From contig NZ_QDKL01000001.1 of assembly GCF_003346865.1 (NCBI RefSeq), positions 372,001 through 436,000 on the forward strand: 64,000 nt of DNA, in the 5' to 3' direction. The DNA is from Halobacteriovorax vibrionivorans (GTDB lineage Bacteria; Bdellovibrionota; Bacteriovoracia; Bacteriovoracales; Bacteriovoracaceae). Each line of letters begins with the position of its first letter. Position 1 is the stretch's first letter. The translations under genes were made by a program, and so were the position numbers. Positions 18,117-26,520 of the stretch are shown here, in pieces. The notes under the pieces are model-generated. The model worked only from the letters and a program-made list of their open reading frames with translations, was not told the origin of the DNA and searched no databases.

Positions 18117-19259
18117 ATGTGGTATTTCACAGAGGAAGAGAAACAAATCCAAAAAATGTGTCGCGACTTTGCTAGACAGGAGCTTGCTCCAGTTGCAGAA
18201 AAGCATGATACAGAAGAAAGCTTCAACATGGATGCTTTCAAGAAGATGGGTGAAATCGGAGTCCTTGGTATTACTGCTGATCCTGAATACGGTGGTGCAG
18301 GAATGGGTGCACTATCAGCAACGATTGTTATGGAAGAATTTGGAAAGGCCTGTGCTTCATCTACTCTTTCATATCTAGCTCATTCAATTCTTTGTGTTAA
18401 CAACATCGAAAACAATGCTTCTAAAGAACAAAAAGAAAAATATCTACCAAAACTAATCACTGGTGAGCACATCGGCTGTATGGGAATGTCTGAACCAGAA
18501 TACGGATCAGATGCAGTTGGTATCCAAACAAAAGCTGAAAAGAAAGACGACCACTATCTTCTTAACGGTACTAAGATGTGGATCACAAATGCTCAATACG
18601 CAGATATCGCTTACGTATACACAAGAACAGGAAAAGAGAGAAAGAACCTTTCGACTTTCATCCTAGAAAAAGATAAAGGTCACTTTGACTTTGGTAGCCC
18701 TATCCACAAAATGGGAATGCGTGCATCACCTACTGGAGAGCTAATCTTTGACAACTCTAAAGTTGGACTTGAACAACTAGTTGGTAACGAAGGTGATTCA
18801 ATTTATCACATGATGAAAAATCTTGAGATTGAAAGAATCACAATTGCAGGTATCTCACTTGGTATCGCACAAGCTTGTGTTGATCAGTGTATTAAATATG
18901 CTAACGAAAGATCACAATTTGGAAAAAATATTGGTGAATATCAAATGATCCAAAAAATGATCGCAGAGATGGCAACAGAAACTGAAATGATGAGAAACTT
19001 CCTCTACAACGTAGCTTACCGTTACGATCAAGGAGAGAAAGGTCCAGTAGTTGCAGCTCAGGTTAAACTTGCGATTCCAAAGATGGCAACTAAGATTGCT
19101 CTTGATGCTATCCAACTTCACGGTGGATACGGTTACTCAAGAGAGTTCCCAGTTGAGCGTATGATGAGAGATAATAAGCTTAATGAGATTGGTGCTGGGA
19201 CAAATGAGGTGATGATCATGATTATCGCCAAGAACCTACTCAAGGCCGCTCAAGCGTAA
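18117..19259 (+). CDS. acyl-CoA dehydrogenase, isovaleryl-CoA dehydrogenase-like
   Basis: A 380-residue FAD flavoprotein dehydrogenase. Typical signatures are MGMSEPEYGSDA, KMWITNAQYAD, RSQFGKNIGEYQ and QLHGGYGY. The catalytic base is diagnostic: the C-terminal position usually held by Glu (YEGT) is Ala here (IGAGTNEV), while a Glu occurs in NLEIERITIAG (Glu239), exactly the arrangement in isovaleryl-CoA dehydrogenase. It probably acts in leucine or branched-chain acyl-CoA breakdown. The ATG at 18117 is chosen because GAGGGG lies 8-9 nt upstream; an ATG at 18096 precedes that site. No other leucine-pathway genes adjoin it. Confidence 0.9.
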   Translation: MWYFTEEEKQIQKMCRDFARQELAPVAEKHDTEESFNMDAFKKMGEIGVLGITADPEYGGAGMGALSATIVMEEFGKACASSTLSYLAHSILCVNNIENNASKEQKEKYLPKLITGEHIGCMGMSEPEYGSDAVGIQTKAEKKDDHYLLNGTKMWITNAQYADIAYVYTRTGKERKNLSTFILEKDKGHFDFGSPIHKMGMRASPTGELIFDNSKVGLEQLVGNEGDSIYHMMKNLEIERITIAGISLGIAQACVDQCIKYANERSQFGKNIGEYQMIQKMIAEMATETEMMRNFLYNVAYRYDQGEKGPVVAAQVKLAIPKMATKIALDAIQLHGGYGYSREFPVERMMRDNKLNEIGAGTNEVMIMIIAKNLLKAAQA

Positions 19260-19284
19260 TTCAGAATTCAATTTTCATATAACA

Positions 19285-19310
19285 GGCCAAGTAGTTTCAA
19301 GTACTTGGCC
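19285..19310 (+). terminator. hairpin after the acyl-CoA dehydrogenase gene
   Basis: A 9-bp perfect stem, GGCCAAGTA paired with TACTTGGCC, with an 8-nt loop. It lies 25 bp after the stop of the preceding gene. No run of T follows, so termination would be weak or Rho-assisted; it may instead protect the 3' end of the message. Confidence 0.45.
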
Positions 19311-19390
19311 ATCTATTTCGATAAATATTACAACTCCATTGCGACGCGCAAAAACGTTAGGTAGTATCCCTCAATTCGATGGGAGGGATA

Positions 19391-20233
19391 ATGAACAACA
19401 AAATCAAAAAATTAATACTTCTTGCTGCTGTTTCAACACAGGCACTTGCACTTGTAAAAGTTGATGGAAAAGTCGATGTCTATAATTGTAATGAGTTAAA
19501 GCGTGGCCAAGAAATGAGAGTAAACTTCTCACCAAGCTTCAGTCGTACACGAGTTGAGATGAAGTACACGCTTAAGCGTGCAAACGTTGCAGGCGAACAC
19601 TATCTCGCTTATATCAATTTAAATATAAAATCTGATAATTCCAAATTACGCACTCGTTTACTTAGACATATTAAAAGCTGCTATGAAACCAAAGGATCAA
19701 ACCTTGTTGATGGTGCAGGAAGAAGATTAAGTTTAAGACTATGGGATAAGAGCACTAGAGTTGATAAACCACCAAAGGTAAATATCGGTCTCCAAGGTAG
19801 AGGTGCTCGTTCAAATTCGAGAAATTACGCTGTTGATTTATCTTGTGGAACTGTTGTTCATGAAGCACTTCACTTAATGGGCCTAGTAGATGAATACGAA
19901 GAAAAGTGGAATGCTTGGAATCCAAATATTCTTGCACGTGTAACATCGAAACCAATTGTGAGTACAAGTACAGGTGCACCTGTTGCAATGAATTGTCGTG
20001 TCTTAGGAGCTAAGCACTCCGTCATGAGAAACCACGGGTATTTGAATTATAGAAAAGACGTAATATTCACAAAGCATATGGACACAATTATTTATGCAAA
20101 TTGTAAGCCTAAGAATAAAGATGTTTATTCATGTATGAAGAATGCTTATCGAACAACAGAGGACCATGGTGGATTCTATGGCTGTCGAGAGATGGATAGT
20201 TCATGCTTTGATGAAAATTGGCAAGGTTATTAA
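19391..20233 (+). CDS. secreted zinc metallopeptidase, HExxHxxGxxDEY type (M64-like)
   Basis: A 280-residue exported protein with a signal peptide (MNNKIKKLILLAAVSTQALA). The motif HEALHLMGLVDEY gives zinc ligands His157 and His161 with general base Glu158, and an Asp at 167 in the position of the third metzincin ligand. The LVDEYE ending resembles peptidases of the M64 group. Several cysteines in the C-terminal half suggest disulfides. It probably digests envelope or prey protein; the substrate is unknown. The ATG at 19391 has GGGAGGG immediately upstream. It overlaps the convergent gene's stop by 4 bp. Confidence 0.8.
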   Translation: MNNKIKKLILLAAVSTQALALVKVDGKVDVYNCNELKRGQEMRVNFSPSFSRTRVEMKYTLKRANVAGEHYLAYINLNIKSDNSKLRTRLLRHIKSCYETKGSNLVDGAGRRLSLRLWDKSTRVDKPPKVNIGLQGRGARSNSRNYAVDLSCGTVVHEALHLMGLVDEYEEKWNAWNPNILARVTSKPIVSTSTGAPVAMNCRVLGAKHSVMRNHGYLNYRKDVIFTKHMDTIIYANCKPKNKDVYSCMKNAYRTTEDHGGFYGCREMDSSCFDENWQGY

Positions 20234-20922
20234 AACTCCATACTACTATCGTGCCACTCTCCTACCTCTAGATCACCATGGCTTGATTTAGCAGGAACAG
20301 CTTTAAGACTCTTATTTACTTTTTTAAATGACTTATAATTTACCACATGAGTACTTGCTGAAGCAGGTGCTCTTGTTTTGATCTTATCAACTTCGGCCAT
20401 CATCTGACGTCCCATCTTTTTAATCGTTCTAGTACTATCTAGATTGTGAGCATCAAGTCTTTGCTGGTAATCCTTTTCTATTTGAGCAAGCTTAGTCTTA
20501 TATTGAAGCTCGGTCATTTTTAGCTTTTTAAGTTCCGATAATTCGTTTGATACTTTAGTAAGATCACTCTTACTCTTAGCGACGATGGCCTTTAAAGACT
20601 CAATATGGCTTTTCTTACTATCAAGTGTCTGACTAGCAATGGCCTGAATTTTCTTATCGGCCATATATTTCATCTTTTCCATTTTAAGCTTATCAAGCTC
20701 TTGAGACATACTTGAGATGATTTGATTTTTCTTTTTAAGTTTTACACTACTTTGATACTTACCATAACCTAATAGTAGAACACCCACTAAAAGAGCTATA
20801 TTTGACGTCGAAAAAATAGATGCACTACTCTTCTTCGACTTTGTTCTAGATTTGCGAAGCTTCTTCGTTGTCGTTGAATACTTCTTAATACTGTCTGGTC
20901 TAAATTCTTTTAAAGTTTCCAT
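20230..20922 (-). CDS. membrane-anchored coiled-coil protein
   Basis: A 230-residue protein with a very basic cytoplasmic N-terminus (KKLRKSRTKSKKSS), one membrane helix (about 41-57, IALLVGVLLLGYGKY) and a long coiled coil (about 60-170) with heptad-like Leu/Ile/Met spacing. A short tail ends EVGEWHDSSMEF. No enzyme domain is visible. It resembles structural or tethering bitopic membrane proteins. A TAGG site precedes the ATG. It converges with the metallopeptidase gene, overlapping by 4 bp. Confidence 0.7.
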   Translation of the reverse strand: METLKEFRPDSIKKYSTTTKKLRKSRTKSKKSSASIFSTSNIALLVGVLLLGYGKYQSSVKLKKKNQIISSMSQELDKLKMEKMKYMADKKIQAIASQTLDSKKSHIESLKAIVAKSKSDLTKVSNELSELKKLKMTELQYKTKLAQIEKDYQQRLDAHNLDSTRTIKKMGRQMMAEVDKIKTRAPASASTHVVNYKSFKKVNKSLKAVPAKSSHGDLEVGEWHDSSMEF

Positions 20923-21013
20923 GTACCTATTTTAAGTAAGATCTGGAAATTAACTAAGGATATTAAGCGTGAAAGAGTAAAATTAGATACTTAGAGTAAT
21001 TTTTGGGAGTAGA

Positions 21014-21043
21014 TCCTAGGCCAAAAAAGTTGGCGGCCTAGGA
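21014..21043 (-). terminator. hairpin downstream of a small membrane-protein gene
   Basis: TCCTAGGCC (21014-21022) pairs perfectly with GGCCTAGGA (21035-21043), a 9-bp GC-rich stem with a 12-nt loop. It begins 11 bp after the stop of the 59-residue gene on the minus strand. The loop carries a T-run on that strand, but no clear T-run follows the stem, so it is only a probable terminator. Confidence 0.45.
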
Positions 21044-21053
21044 CAATATTGGC

Positions 21054-21233
21054 CTAACGACCAAGAAACTGGTTAGCAAATTGCTTTGCCATAGGATTAA
21101 TAAGTAAATGCATGATTGTGATAACTGCAAAAGACGTGACAATTATCATGTAAGGAAACGAATTCGTTAATTCAAATTCTTCGGCGCTTGTGGCTTTAGC
21201 TCCATGGCCTAAATTAACATCATGTTGTCTCAT
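21054..21233 (-). CDS. small single-span membrane protein
   Basis: A 59-codon gene with a perfect AAGGAG 7 nt before its ATG at 21233. The peptide has a polar N-terminus (MRQHDVNLGHGAKATSAEEF), one hydrophobic helix (about 27-46, FPYMIIVTSFAVITIMHLLI) and a short basic end. The polar-then-hydrophobic layout suggests an inner-membrane peptide with its N-terminus outside the membrane. It is monocistronic, with a hairpin after the stop. I do not recognise a family. The strong ribosome binding site and downstream hairpin support a real gene. Confidence 0.6.
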   Translation of the reverse strand: MRQHDVNLGHGAKATSAEEFELTNSFPYMIIVTSFAVITIMHLLINPMAKQFANQFLGR

Positions 21234-21460
21234 AGTATTCTCCTTGCTAGCGCGTGGAAGGGAGTTTCACCCTTTTCTATATTGTAACGTAGTTTTCCAC
21301 TAAATAAAACCTAGTGAAATGGTTATTATGATAACCTATTGTAATCACGTACTAAAAAAACAGACTTAGATCATTAAATTCATAAAATTTAACCATTTAA
21401 GATTTATTTGGTAGTGTATGTGGATTTTAAAATTAAATGAACAATTCTAAAGGTTTAGCT

Positions 21461-22594
21461 ATGAATGATATGCAAAAAGAAATCGTTGAAGGCCTAAAGC
21501 GCTTTCGCCTAGAAAAAATAGAACCTCTAATGGAGCACGATGACTTTGAAGGTAAATTCCGTATGGAAATCTTCAACGAACTTGGAGAACTTGGCTTTAC
21601 AGGAATGACAGCTTCAGAAGAATACGGTGGATTAGATTTACCATGTCAGGATTATAGTTACGCACTTGAAGAGATTGCAAAATCATCAGTTGCCTATGCT
21701 GTAACAATCTCAGTTTCATCAATGGTACAAACGATTATCAATACTTTTGGAAACAAAGAACAAAAAGAAAAATACCTACCTCCTCTAACGAGTGGTCAGG
21801 CCATTGGTGCCTTTGCCCTATCAGAGTCAGGAGCAGGCTCAGATGCAGCAAGTTTGAAAACTACAGCTAAGAAAGTTGAAGGTGGATATATCCTTAACGG
21901 TTCAAAGCTTTGGATCACTTCAGGTGGAATTGCTAAAACTTATGTTGTCATGGCAAGAACTGGTGGAGAAGGAGCAAAAGGCGTTTCTGCATTCATCGTT
22001 GAAGATGGAACAGAAGGTTTTACTTACGGTAAGAAAGAAAAAAAGATGGGTTGGAATATCTCTCCGACTCGTGAACTACTTTTCGAAAATTGTTTTATCC
22101 CTGAAGAAAACCTGCTTCAAAAAGAAGGTGAAGGTTTTAAAGTTGCCATGAGTGGGCTTGATAAAGGTCGTGTTGCGATTGGCTCAATCTCAGTTGGTTG
22201 TGCTGGGCGTGCTCTTGATGAAGCAATTAAATATTCATTAGAAAGACAGCAATTTAAACAGGCTATTTTTGACTTCCAGGGACTACAATTCATGATGGCC
22301 GATATGGCCTGTGATGTAGAAGCTGCAAGACTACTAGTTCAAGCAGCAGCTAAATCAATTGATGATGGAAAGTCTAATCAAAAACTTGCTTCAATGGCAA
22401 AAATGCGCGCAAGTGATACGGCCATGAAAGTAACAACTGATGCCGTCCAGATCCTTGGTGGTGTTGGTTATACGAAAGAATATCCAGTTGAGCGTTTCAT
22501 GAGAGATGCTAAGGTTCTTCAGATCGTTGAAGGGACTAATCAGATTCAAAAAGTTGTTATTTCAAGACAACTTAAAAAGGAATATGGGCAATAA
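21461..22594 (+). CDS. acyl-CoA dehydrogenase, short-chain/butyryl type
   Basis: A 377-residue flavoenzyme with ALSESGAGSDA, KLWITSGGIAKTY, RQQFKQAIFDFQGLQ and QILGGVGYTKEYPVER. Unlike the enzyme at 18117, it keeps the catalytic glutamate in the C-terminal VEGTNQIQ (Glu357), as in short-chain/butyryl-CoA dehydrogenases. It catalyses alpha,beta-dehydrogenation of acyl-CoA in fatty-acid oxidation. The ATG at 21461 has AAAGG 7 nt upstream; an ATG at 21437 has none. Its stop TAA overlaps the pgi start by one base, so pgi is translationally coupled to it, an unusual pairing. Confidence 0.9.
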   Translation: MNDMQKEIVEGLKRFRLEKIEPLMEHDDFEGKFRMEIFNELGELGFTGMTASEEYGGLDLPCQDYSYALEEIAKSSVAYAVTISVSSMVQTIINTFGNKEQKEKYLPPLTSGQAIGAFALSESGAGSDAASLKTTAKKVEGGYILNGSKLWITSGGIAKTYVVMARTGGEGAKGVSAFIVEDGTEGFTYGKKEKKMGWNISPTRELLFENCFIPEENLLQKEGEGFKVAMSGLDKGRVAIGSISVGCAGRALDEAIKYSLERQQFKQAIFDFQGLQFMMADMACDVEAARLLVQAAAKSIDDGKSNQKLASMAKMRASDTAMKVTTDAVQILGGVGYTKEYPVERFMRDAKVLQIVEGTNQIQKVVISRQLKKEYGQ

Positions 22595-23820
22595 TGCAAA
22601 TCGAATTTAATTCATATATCCAAGAATCTGATAAGACAGATTTAATCCAAAAGGAAGTTGATAACTTTCTTGCATCGGAACGTTTCGATTTTGTTAAAAC
22701 GCTATCTGATAAAAAATATCAAAATCAATGTCATACTATCTTTGAACGCTTTAAAGATCGCTCACACTTTGTTCAAATTGGTATTGGTGGAAGTTCACTT
22801 GGGCCAGAAATGTTAATCTCGGCACTATCAAAGAATACAGACCGCACATTTCATTTTATAAATAATATCGACCCAGATAAAACTGCTCAGCAAATCAATC
22901 AGATTAATTTTAAAGATGCCCTTTTCTATGTTGTATCAAAGTCTGGTGGAACTGCTGAAACACTCGCATCATTTGCCATTATGGTTAATGAGCTCAAAAG
23001 TCATGGTGTAAAAGAAAGTGAGCTTGCTAATTACTTTGTCTTTGCCAGTGACCCATCAACATCTCAATTAAGAGAGCTTGGTGATGACCTTGGAATTACA
23101 ACTTTAGATATCCCAACAAATGTTGGTGGCCGCTTCAGTGTTCTTACTCCTGTAGGATTACTACCTGCTCTATTTGCCGAAATTGATATCGAAGAATTAT
23201 GTCGTAGTGCTTTTTCATTTGGAAGTGAATTATCAAATCTTGATAGCTTCAAAAAAGCGGTATCCATGATTTTAAATCATCATGAAAATGGTTATGACCA
23301 AACTGTCTTTATGCCTTATTCAAGCCGCTTAAGAGACCTTTCGTTTTGGTTTATTCAGCTGTGGGCAGAGAGTCTTGGGAAAAAAGACAAAGATGGAAAA
23401 AGAGTTGGACTAACACCAATTCCAAGCTACGGTGCAACAGACCAACACTCACAGATGCAATTATTCATGGAAGGCCCACTTAATAAAGTGATGCTTCTAA
23501 TAAATATCAAAGAAAGTGAGCACGATTTAAAATTAGAAAATCAATTTGATCACCCAAAACTTCAAAAGCTCAGTGGATTCACTTTGAAGAATTTAATGGA
23601 TTCAGAGTTTTTTGGAACAAAGAAAGCACTTGAAGAACAAAACGTTCCACATATTGTTTTTAATATAAATAAACTTAATGAAGAAAACTTGGCCAAACTA
23701 GTTATATTTTTTGAATTTTTAACGGCCGTCACAGGTTTTTGCCTAAAGATTGACCCTTTTAATCAACCAGGAGTTGAGGCCGGGAAAATATATAGTTTTG
23801 AATGGCTTCATAACCTATGA
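22594..23820 (+). CDS. pgi: glucose-6-phosphate isomerase
   Basis: A 408-residue isomerase interconverting glucose-6-phosphate and fructose-6-phosphate. Sugar-phosphate and active-site signatures are VQIGIGGSSLGPEM, SKSGGTAETLASF, GGRFSVLTPVGLLP, GATDQHSQMQLFMEGP and a C-terminal QPGVEAGK. It is much shorter than the ~550-residue enterobacterial enzyme and close to the compact form found in many other bacteria. Start overlaps the preceding dehydrogenase stop by one base. Confidence 0.92.
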   Translation: MQIEFNSYIQESDKTDLIQKEVDNFLASERFDFVKTLSDKKYQNQCHTIFERFKDRSHFVQIGIGGSSLGPEMLISALSKNTDRTFHFINNIDPDKTAQQINQINFKDALFYVVSKSGGTAETLASFAIMVNELKSHGVKESELANYFVFASDPSTSQLRELGDDLGITTLDIPTNVGGRFSVLTPVGLLPALFAEIDIEELCRSAFSFGSELSNLDSFKKAVSMILNHHENGYDQTVFMPYSSRLRDLSFWFIQLWAESLGKKDKDGKRVGLTPIPSYGATDQHSQMQLFMEGPLNKVMLLINIKESEHDLKLENQFDHPKLQKLSGFTLKNLMDSEFFGTKKALEEQNVPHIVFNINKLNEENLAKLVIFFEFLTAVTGFCLKIDPFNQPGVEAGKIYSFEWLHNL

Positions 23821-23934
23821 GAATTACTCGGTTTATCCACATAGAAATGTTTTCCAATCTTGATTAAAATTGGGCCAGTGGTTAAAATTTACGGGTATAT
23901 AACGAACTTCATAAAGTATTGAAAGGACAATTTA

Positions 23935-24840
23935 ATGAGTGATGACGCTACTCTAGTTTTAACTGATATTAAAGCAGCCTTAGCTTCGGCAAATAAAGAA
24001 GCTGAAGATAAGCCAGCGGCCCTTCTTGTAGTAGGAGGAGAACTCAACGGAACTCTTTTTGATCTTACAGAACAAGAACTTACTGTTGGCCGAAGTGCAA
24101 AGTGTGAAATCCCACTAGAGTTCAATGGTATCTCTAGAGAGCACTTTAAGCTTAACGCTACTGAAGAAGGTTATAATGTAGAAGACCTTGGTTCACGTAA
24201 TGGAACTTTTTTAAATAATAGTAAAATCGAAGCTCCTACTGAACTTCAAAAAGGTGACATTATTAAAATGGGTGCTATTGCACTTAAGTATCTCCCAAAA
24301 GGAGACCCAGAGAGGCTTACTTACGACAAGCTTCAACTAGAAGCTAATACAGATGGATTAACTTCTTGTTATAATAAGTCATACTTTAATAAGAAACTTG
24401 ATTTAGAAGTAAAGAAATCAAAAGTAACGGGAACTCCCCTATCTTTAATTGTTTTCGATCTAGACCATTTCAAAAAACTTAATGATAACTACGGACACGA
24501 TGCTGGTGATTATGTTTTAAAAGAGCTAGCTGAAGTTATTCGTACAAATGGAATTAGAGAAACAGATATTTTTGCTCGTTATGGTGGTGAAGAATTTGTT
24601 GTTTTACTTCCAAAAACTAATATTAAACAATCATACGAAATTGCTGAGCGCCTAAGAAAGGCAGTTGAAACTCACGATTTTATTTACGACGATAATAAGT
24701 TGCCTGTAACTGCATCTATTGGCGTTTCCGACTACAGACAAGGAGTTAGTAGCGGGACAGATCTTTTTAAAAGAGCCGATGCTGCTGTCTACAAATCCAA
24801 GGAGGGAGGAAGAAACCAGGTTAATTTCTATCGCGACTAG
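23935..24840 (+). CDS. FHA-GGDEF diguanylate cyclase, DgcB-like
   Basis: A 301-residue protein: a 35-residue tail, an FHA phosphothreonine-binding domain (about 48-118; LTVGRSAKCEI, GISREHF, LGSRNGTFLNN) and a GGDEF domain (about 135-301; FDLDHFKKLND, GGEEF at 217-221). The product-inhibition I-site RETD sits at 208-211, five residues before GGEEF. It should make cyclic di-GMP. The same architecture is found in Bdellovibrio DgcB, which is required for prey invasion and whose FHA domain reads a phosphorylated N-terminal tail; here the tail has Thr6 and Thr10 (DDATLVLTD). GAAAGGA lies upstream. Orthology is inferred. Confidence 0.9.
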   Translation: MSDDATLVLTDIKAALASANKEAEDKPAALLVVGGELNGTLFDLTEQELTVGRSAKCEIPLEFNGISREHFKLNATEEGYNVEDLGSRNGTFLNNSKIEAPTELQKGDIIKMGAIALKYLPKGDPERLTYDKLQLEANTDGLTSCYNKSYFNKKLDLEVKKSKVTGTPLSLIVFDLDHFKKLNDNYGHDAGDYVLKELAEVIRTNGIRETDIFARYGGEEFVVLLPKTNIKQSYEIAERLRKAVETHDFIYDDNKLPVTASIGVSDYRQGVSSGTDLFKRADAAVYKSKEGGRNQVNFYRD

Positions 24841-24849
24841 TTCGTACTA

Positions 24850-26520
24850 ATGGAAATAATAGAAAATACTAAAAATAGAATTAACCTTCTTCCTGAACAC
24901 TTAATTGATCAAATCAAGGCCGGTGAGGTTGTCGAGCGCCCGGCCAATGTTCTAAAAGAATTACTAGAAAACTCAATCGATGCAAATTCGAGTAAGGTTC
25001 GAGTTACCATTTTAAATAATGGCCTTGATCTTATTGCTATTGAAGATAATGGTGATGGTATGTTCTTTGATGAACTACCCTACGCTTTTTGTCGTCACGC
25101 AACTTCTAAAATTAATAACTTTGAAGATATATATCGCCTAAATACCTTTGGCTTCCGTGGCGAGGCACTTGCTTCAATTTCATCTGTTGCAAGAATCTCA
25201 TGTCACTCCGCTCCTCGCGCGAATCCTGAACAGGGAGCTAAATTTGTTATTCATGGCGCGCAAACTGTCGAGCATTCAAAATATGCAAGTCACAAATGTG
25301 GAACTTCTACATATGTAAAAGATTTATTCTTCAACACTCCTGTACGATTGAAGTTTGTAAAATCAGGTCAGAGTGAAAAGAATGCACTTAAACGTGTAAT
25401 CAATTCATTTCTTATCAACTACCCTCACGTTGAATTTGCGATTACATGGGAAGATAATGACCCTGAAATATATAGAGCGCAAGATGATATAAAAACTCGA
25501 ATAGGCGAAATATTTAAAAAGAAAAGTCGAAAACATCGCCCTGAGATATTTGATACTGATGGAGAATATCTTGGATCTCACTGTAAAATGTATATCTCTA
25601 AAGACTCGTCTAAAGGATATAGCGGGAAACAACAGTATCTCTTCGTCAATAATCGACTCTTCACAGACAAGAAGCTTCATCAAATTATCATTCGAAATAT
25701 GGAAAAGATTTGGCAACCAGGTCAAACTGGTGACTATATCATGCAATTACATGTTCCAGAAAATGAGATCGATGTAAATGTACACCCAAATAAAACGATT
25801 ATTAAATTCTTAAAAGCAAACGAGATTTTTTCTTTAACCAGCGCCACTGCAAAGAAGTTAATCTCAGAAAATGAAGATAAAGTAGAACTCAATACACTTG
25901 CTATTGATGAAGAAGAAACAAATTTAAACTCACTTTCAAATAGTTTATTTAATACAGGATTTTCTGGGCATATCGAATCAAACTCTAATCAATCGAGTTT
26001 AGATCTCTCTCGCTTTCAACAAGAAATCGATGGCCATGGTCAAAGCTCTTTATTTGACTCTGGTGTTCAGCACGAATTAACAATTTGTGCTCTTGGAGAT
26101 AATTTATTTCTCTTAAGTCACATTGATCGCGGAGCATACTTTCTGGATGCACAGAATTTAATAGAGAAACTAATGGAAGTAGTGGATCTCGATAAGATGA
26201 CTCCTCTTCTTATTTCTGAGCCAATTTCATATGATCAAAAAGAGATGGAAAACCTTCCGCAATACTTTAAATTCGGCTTTGAAGTTGACCGACTAGATGA
26301 ACATACATGTGTTCTTCGCTCCGTCTCTCACCTCTTTGAGGACCTCCCTTATGCAAAGATGTGTGAAAATTTATTAAACGGTGAAGAGATTATAAAAGAT
26401 GTCTTCATTCAAGGAAGTGATATTAGAAAGCTTTTATCCATCATTCCTTTCTACGATCTTGTGGAATTAAAACTCGCTAAAACCATTAGTGCAAAAAAAC
26501 TGAAGAAGTTACTCAAATGA
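24850..26520 (+). CDS. mutL: DNA mismatch repair protein MutL
   Basis: A 556-residue GHKL ATPase. The N-terminal domain has LLENSIDANS, AIEDNGDGM and NTFGFRGEALASIS, the ATP-binding motifs, and VFxN/NVHPNK-type linker residues (FVNNRLF, DVNVHPNKT). The C-terminal dimerisation domain lacks the DQHAxxExxxxE metal motif of endonuclease-type MutL; the corresponding stretch reads IDRGAYFLDAQNLIEK. It is therefore like the E. coli protein, which needs a separate nicking enzyme. It has no obvious Shine-Dalgarno sequence, lies 9 bp after the FHA-GGDEF gene, and overlaps miaA by 4 bp (ATGA). Confidence 0.93.
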   Translation: MEIIENTKNRINLLPEHLIDQIKAGEVVERPANVLKELLENSIDANSSKVRVTILNNGLDLIAIEDNGDGMFFDELPYAFCRHATSKINNFEDIYRLNTFGFRGEALASISSVARISCHSAPRANPEQGAKFVIHGAQTVEHSKYASHKCGTSTYVKDLFFNTPVRLKFVKSGQSEKNALKRVINSFLINYPHVEFAITWEDNDPEIYRAQDDIKTRIGEIFKKKSRKHRPEIFDTDGEYLGSHCKMYISKDSSKGYSGKQQYLFVNNRLFTDKKLHQIIIRNMEKIWQPGQTGDYIMQLHVPENEIDVNVHPNKTIIKFLKANEIFSLTSATAKKLISENEDKVELNTLAIDEEETNLNSLSNSLFNTGFSGHIESNSNQSSLDLSRFQQEIDGHGQSSLFDSGVQHELTICALGDNLFLLSHIDRGAYFLDAQNLIEKLMEVVDLDKMTPLLISEPISYDQKEMENLPQYFKFGFEVDRLDEHTCVLRSVSHLFEDLPYAKMCENLLNGEEIIKDVFIQGSDIRKLLSIIPFYDLVELKLAKTISAKKLKKLLK

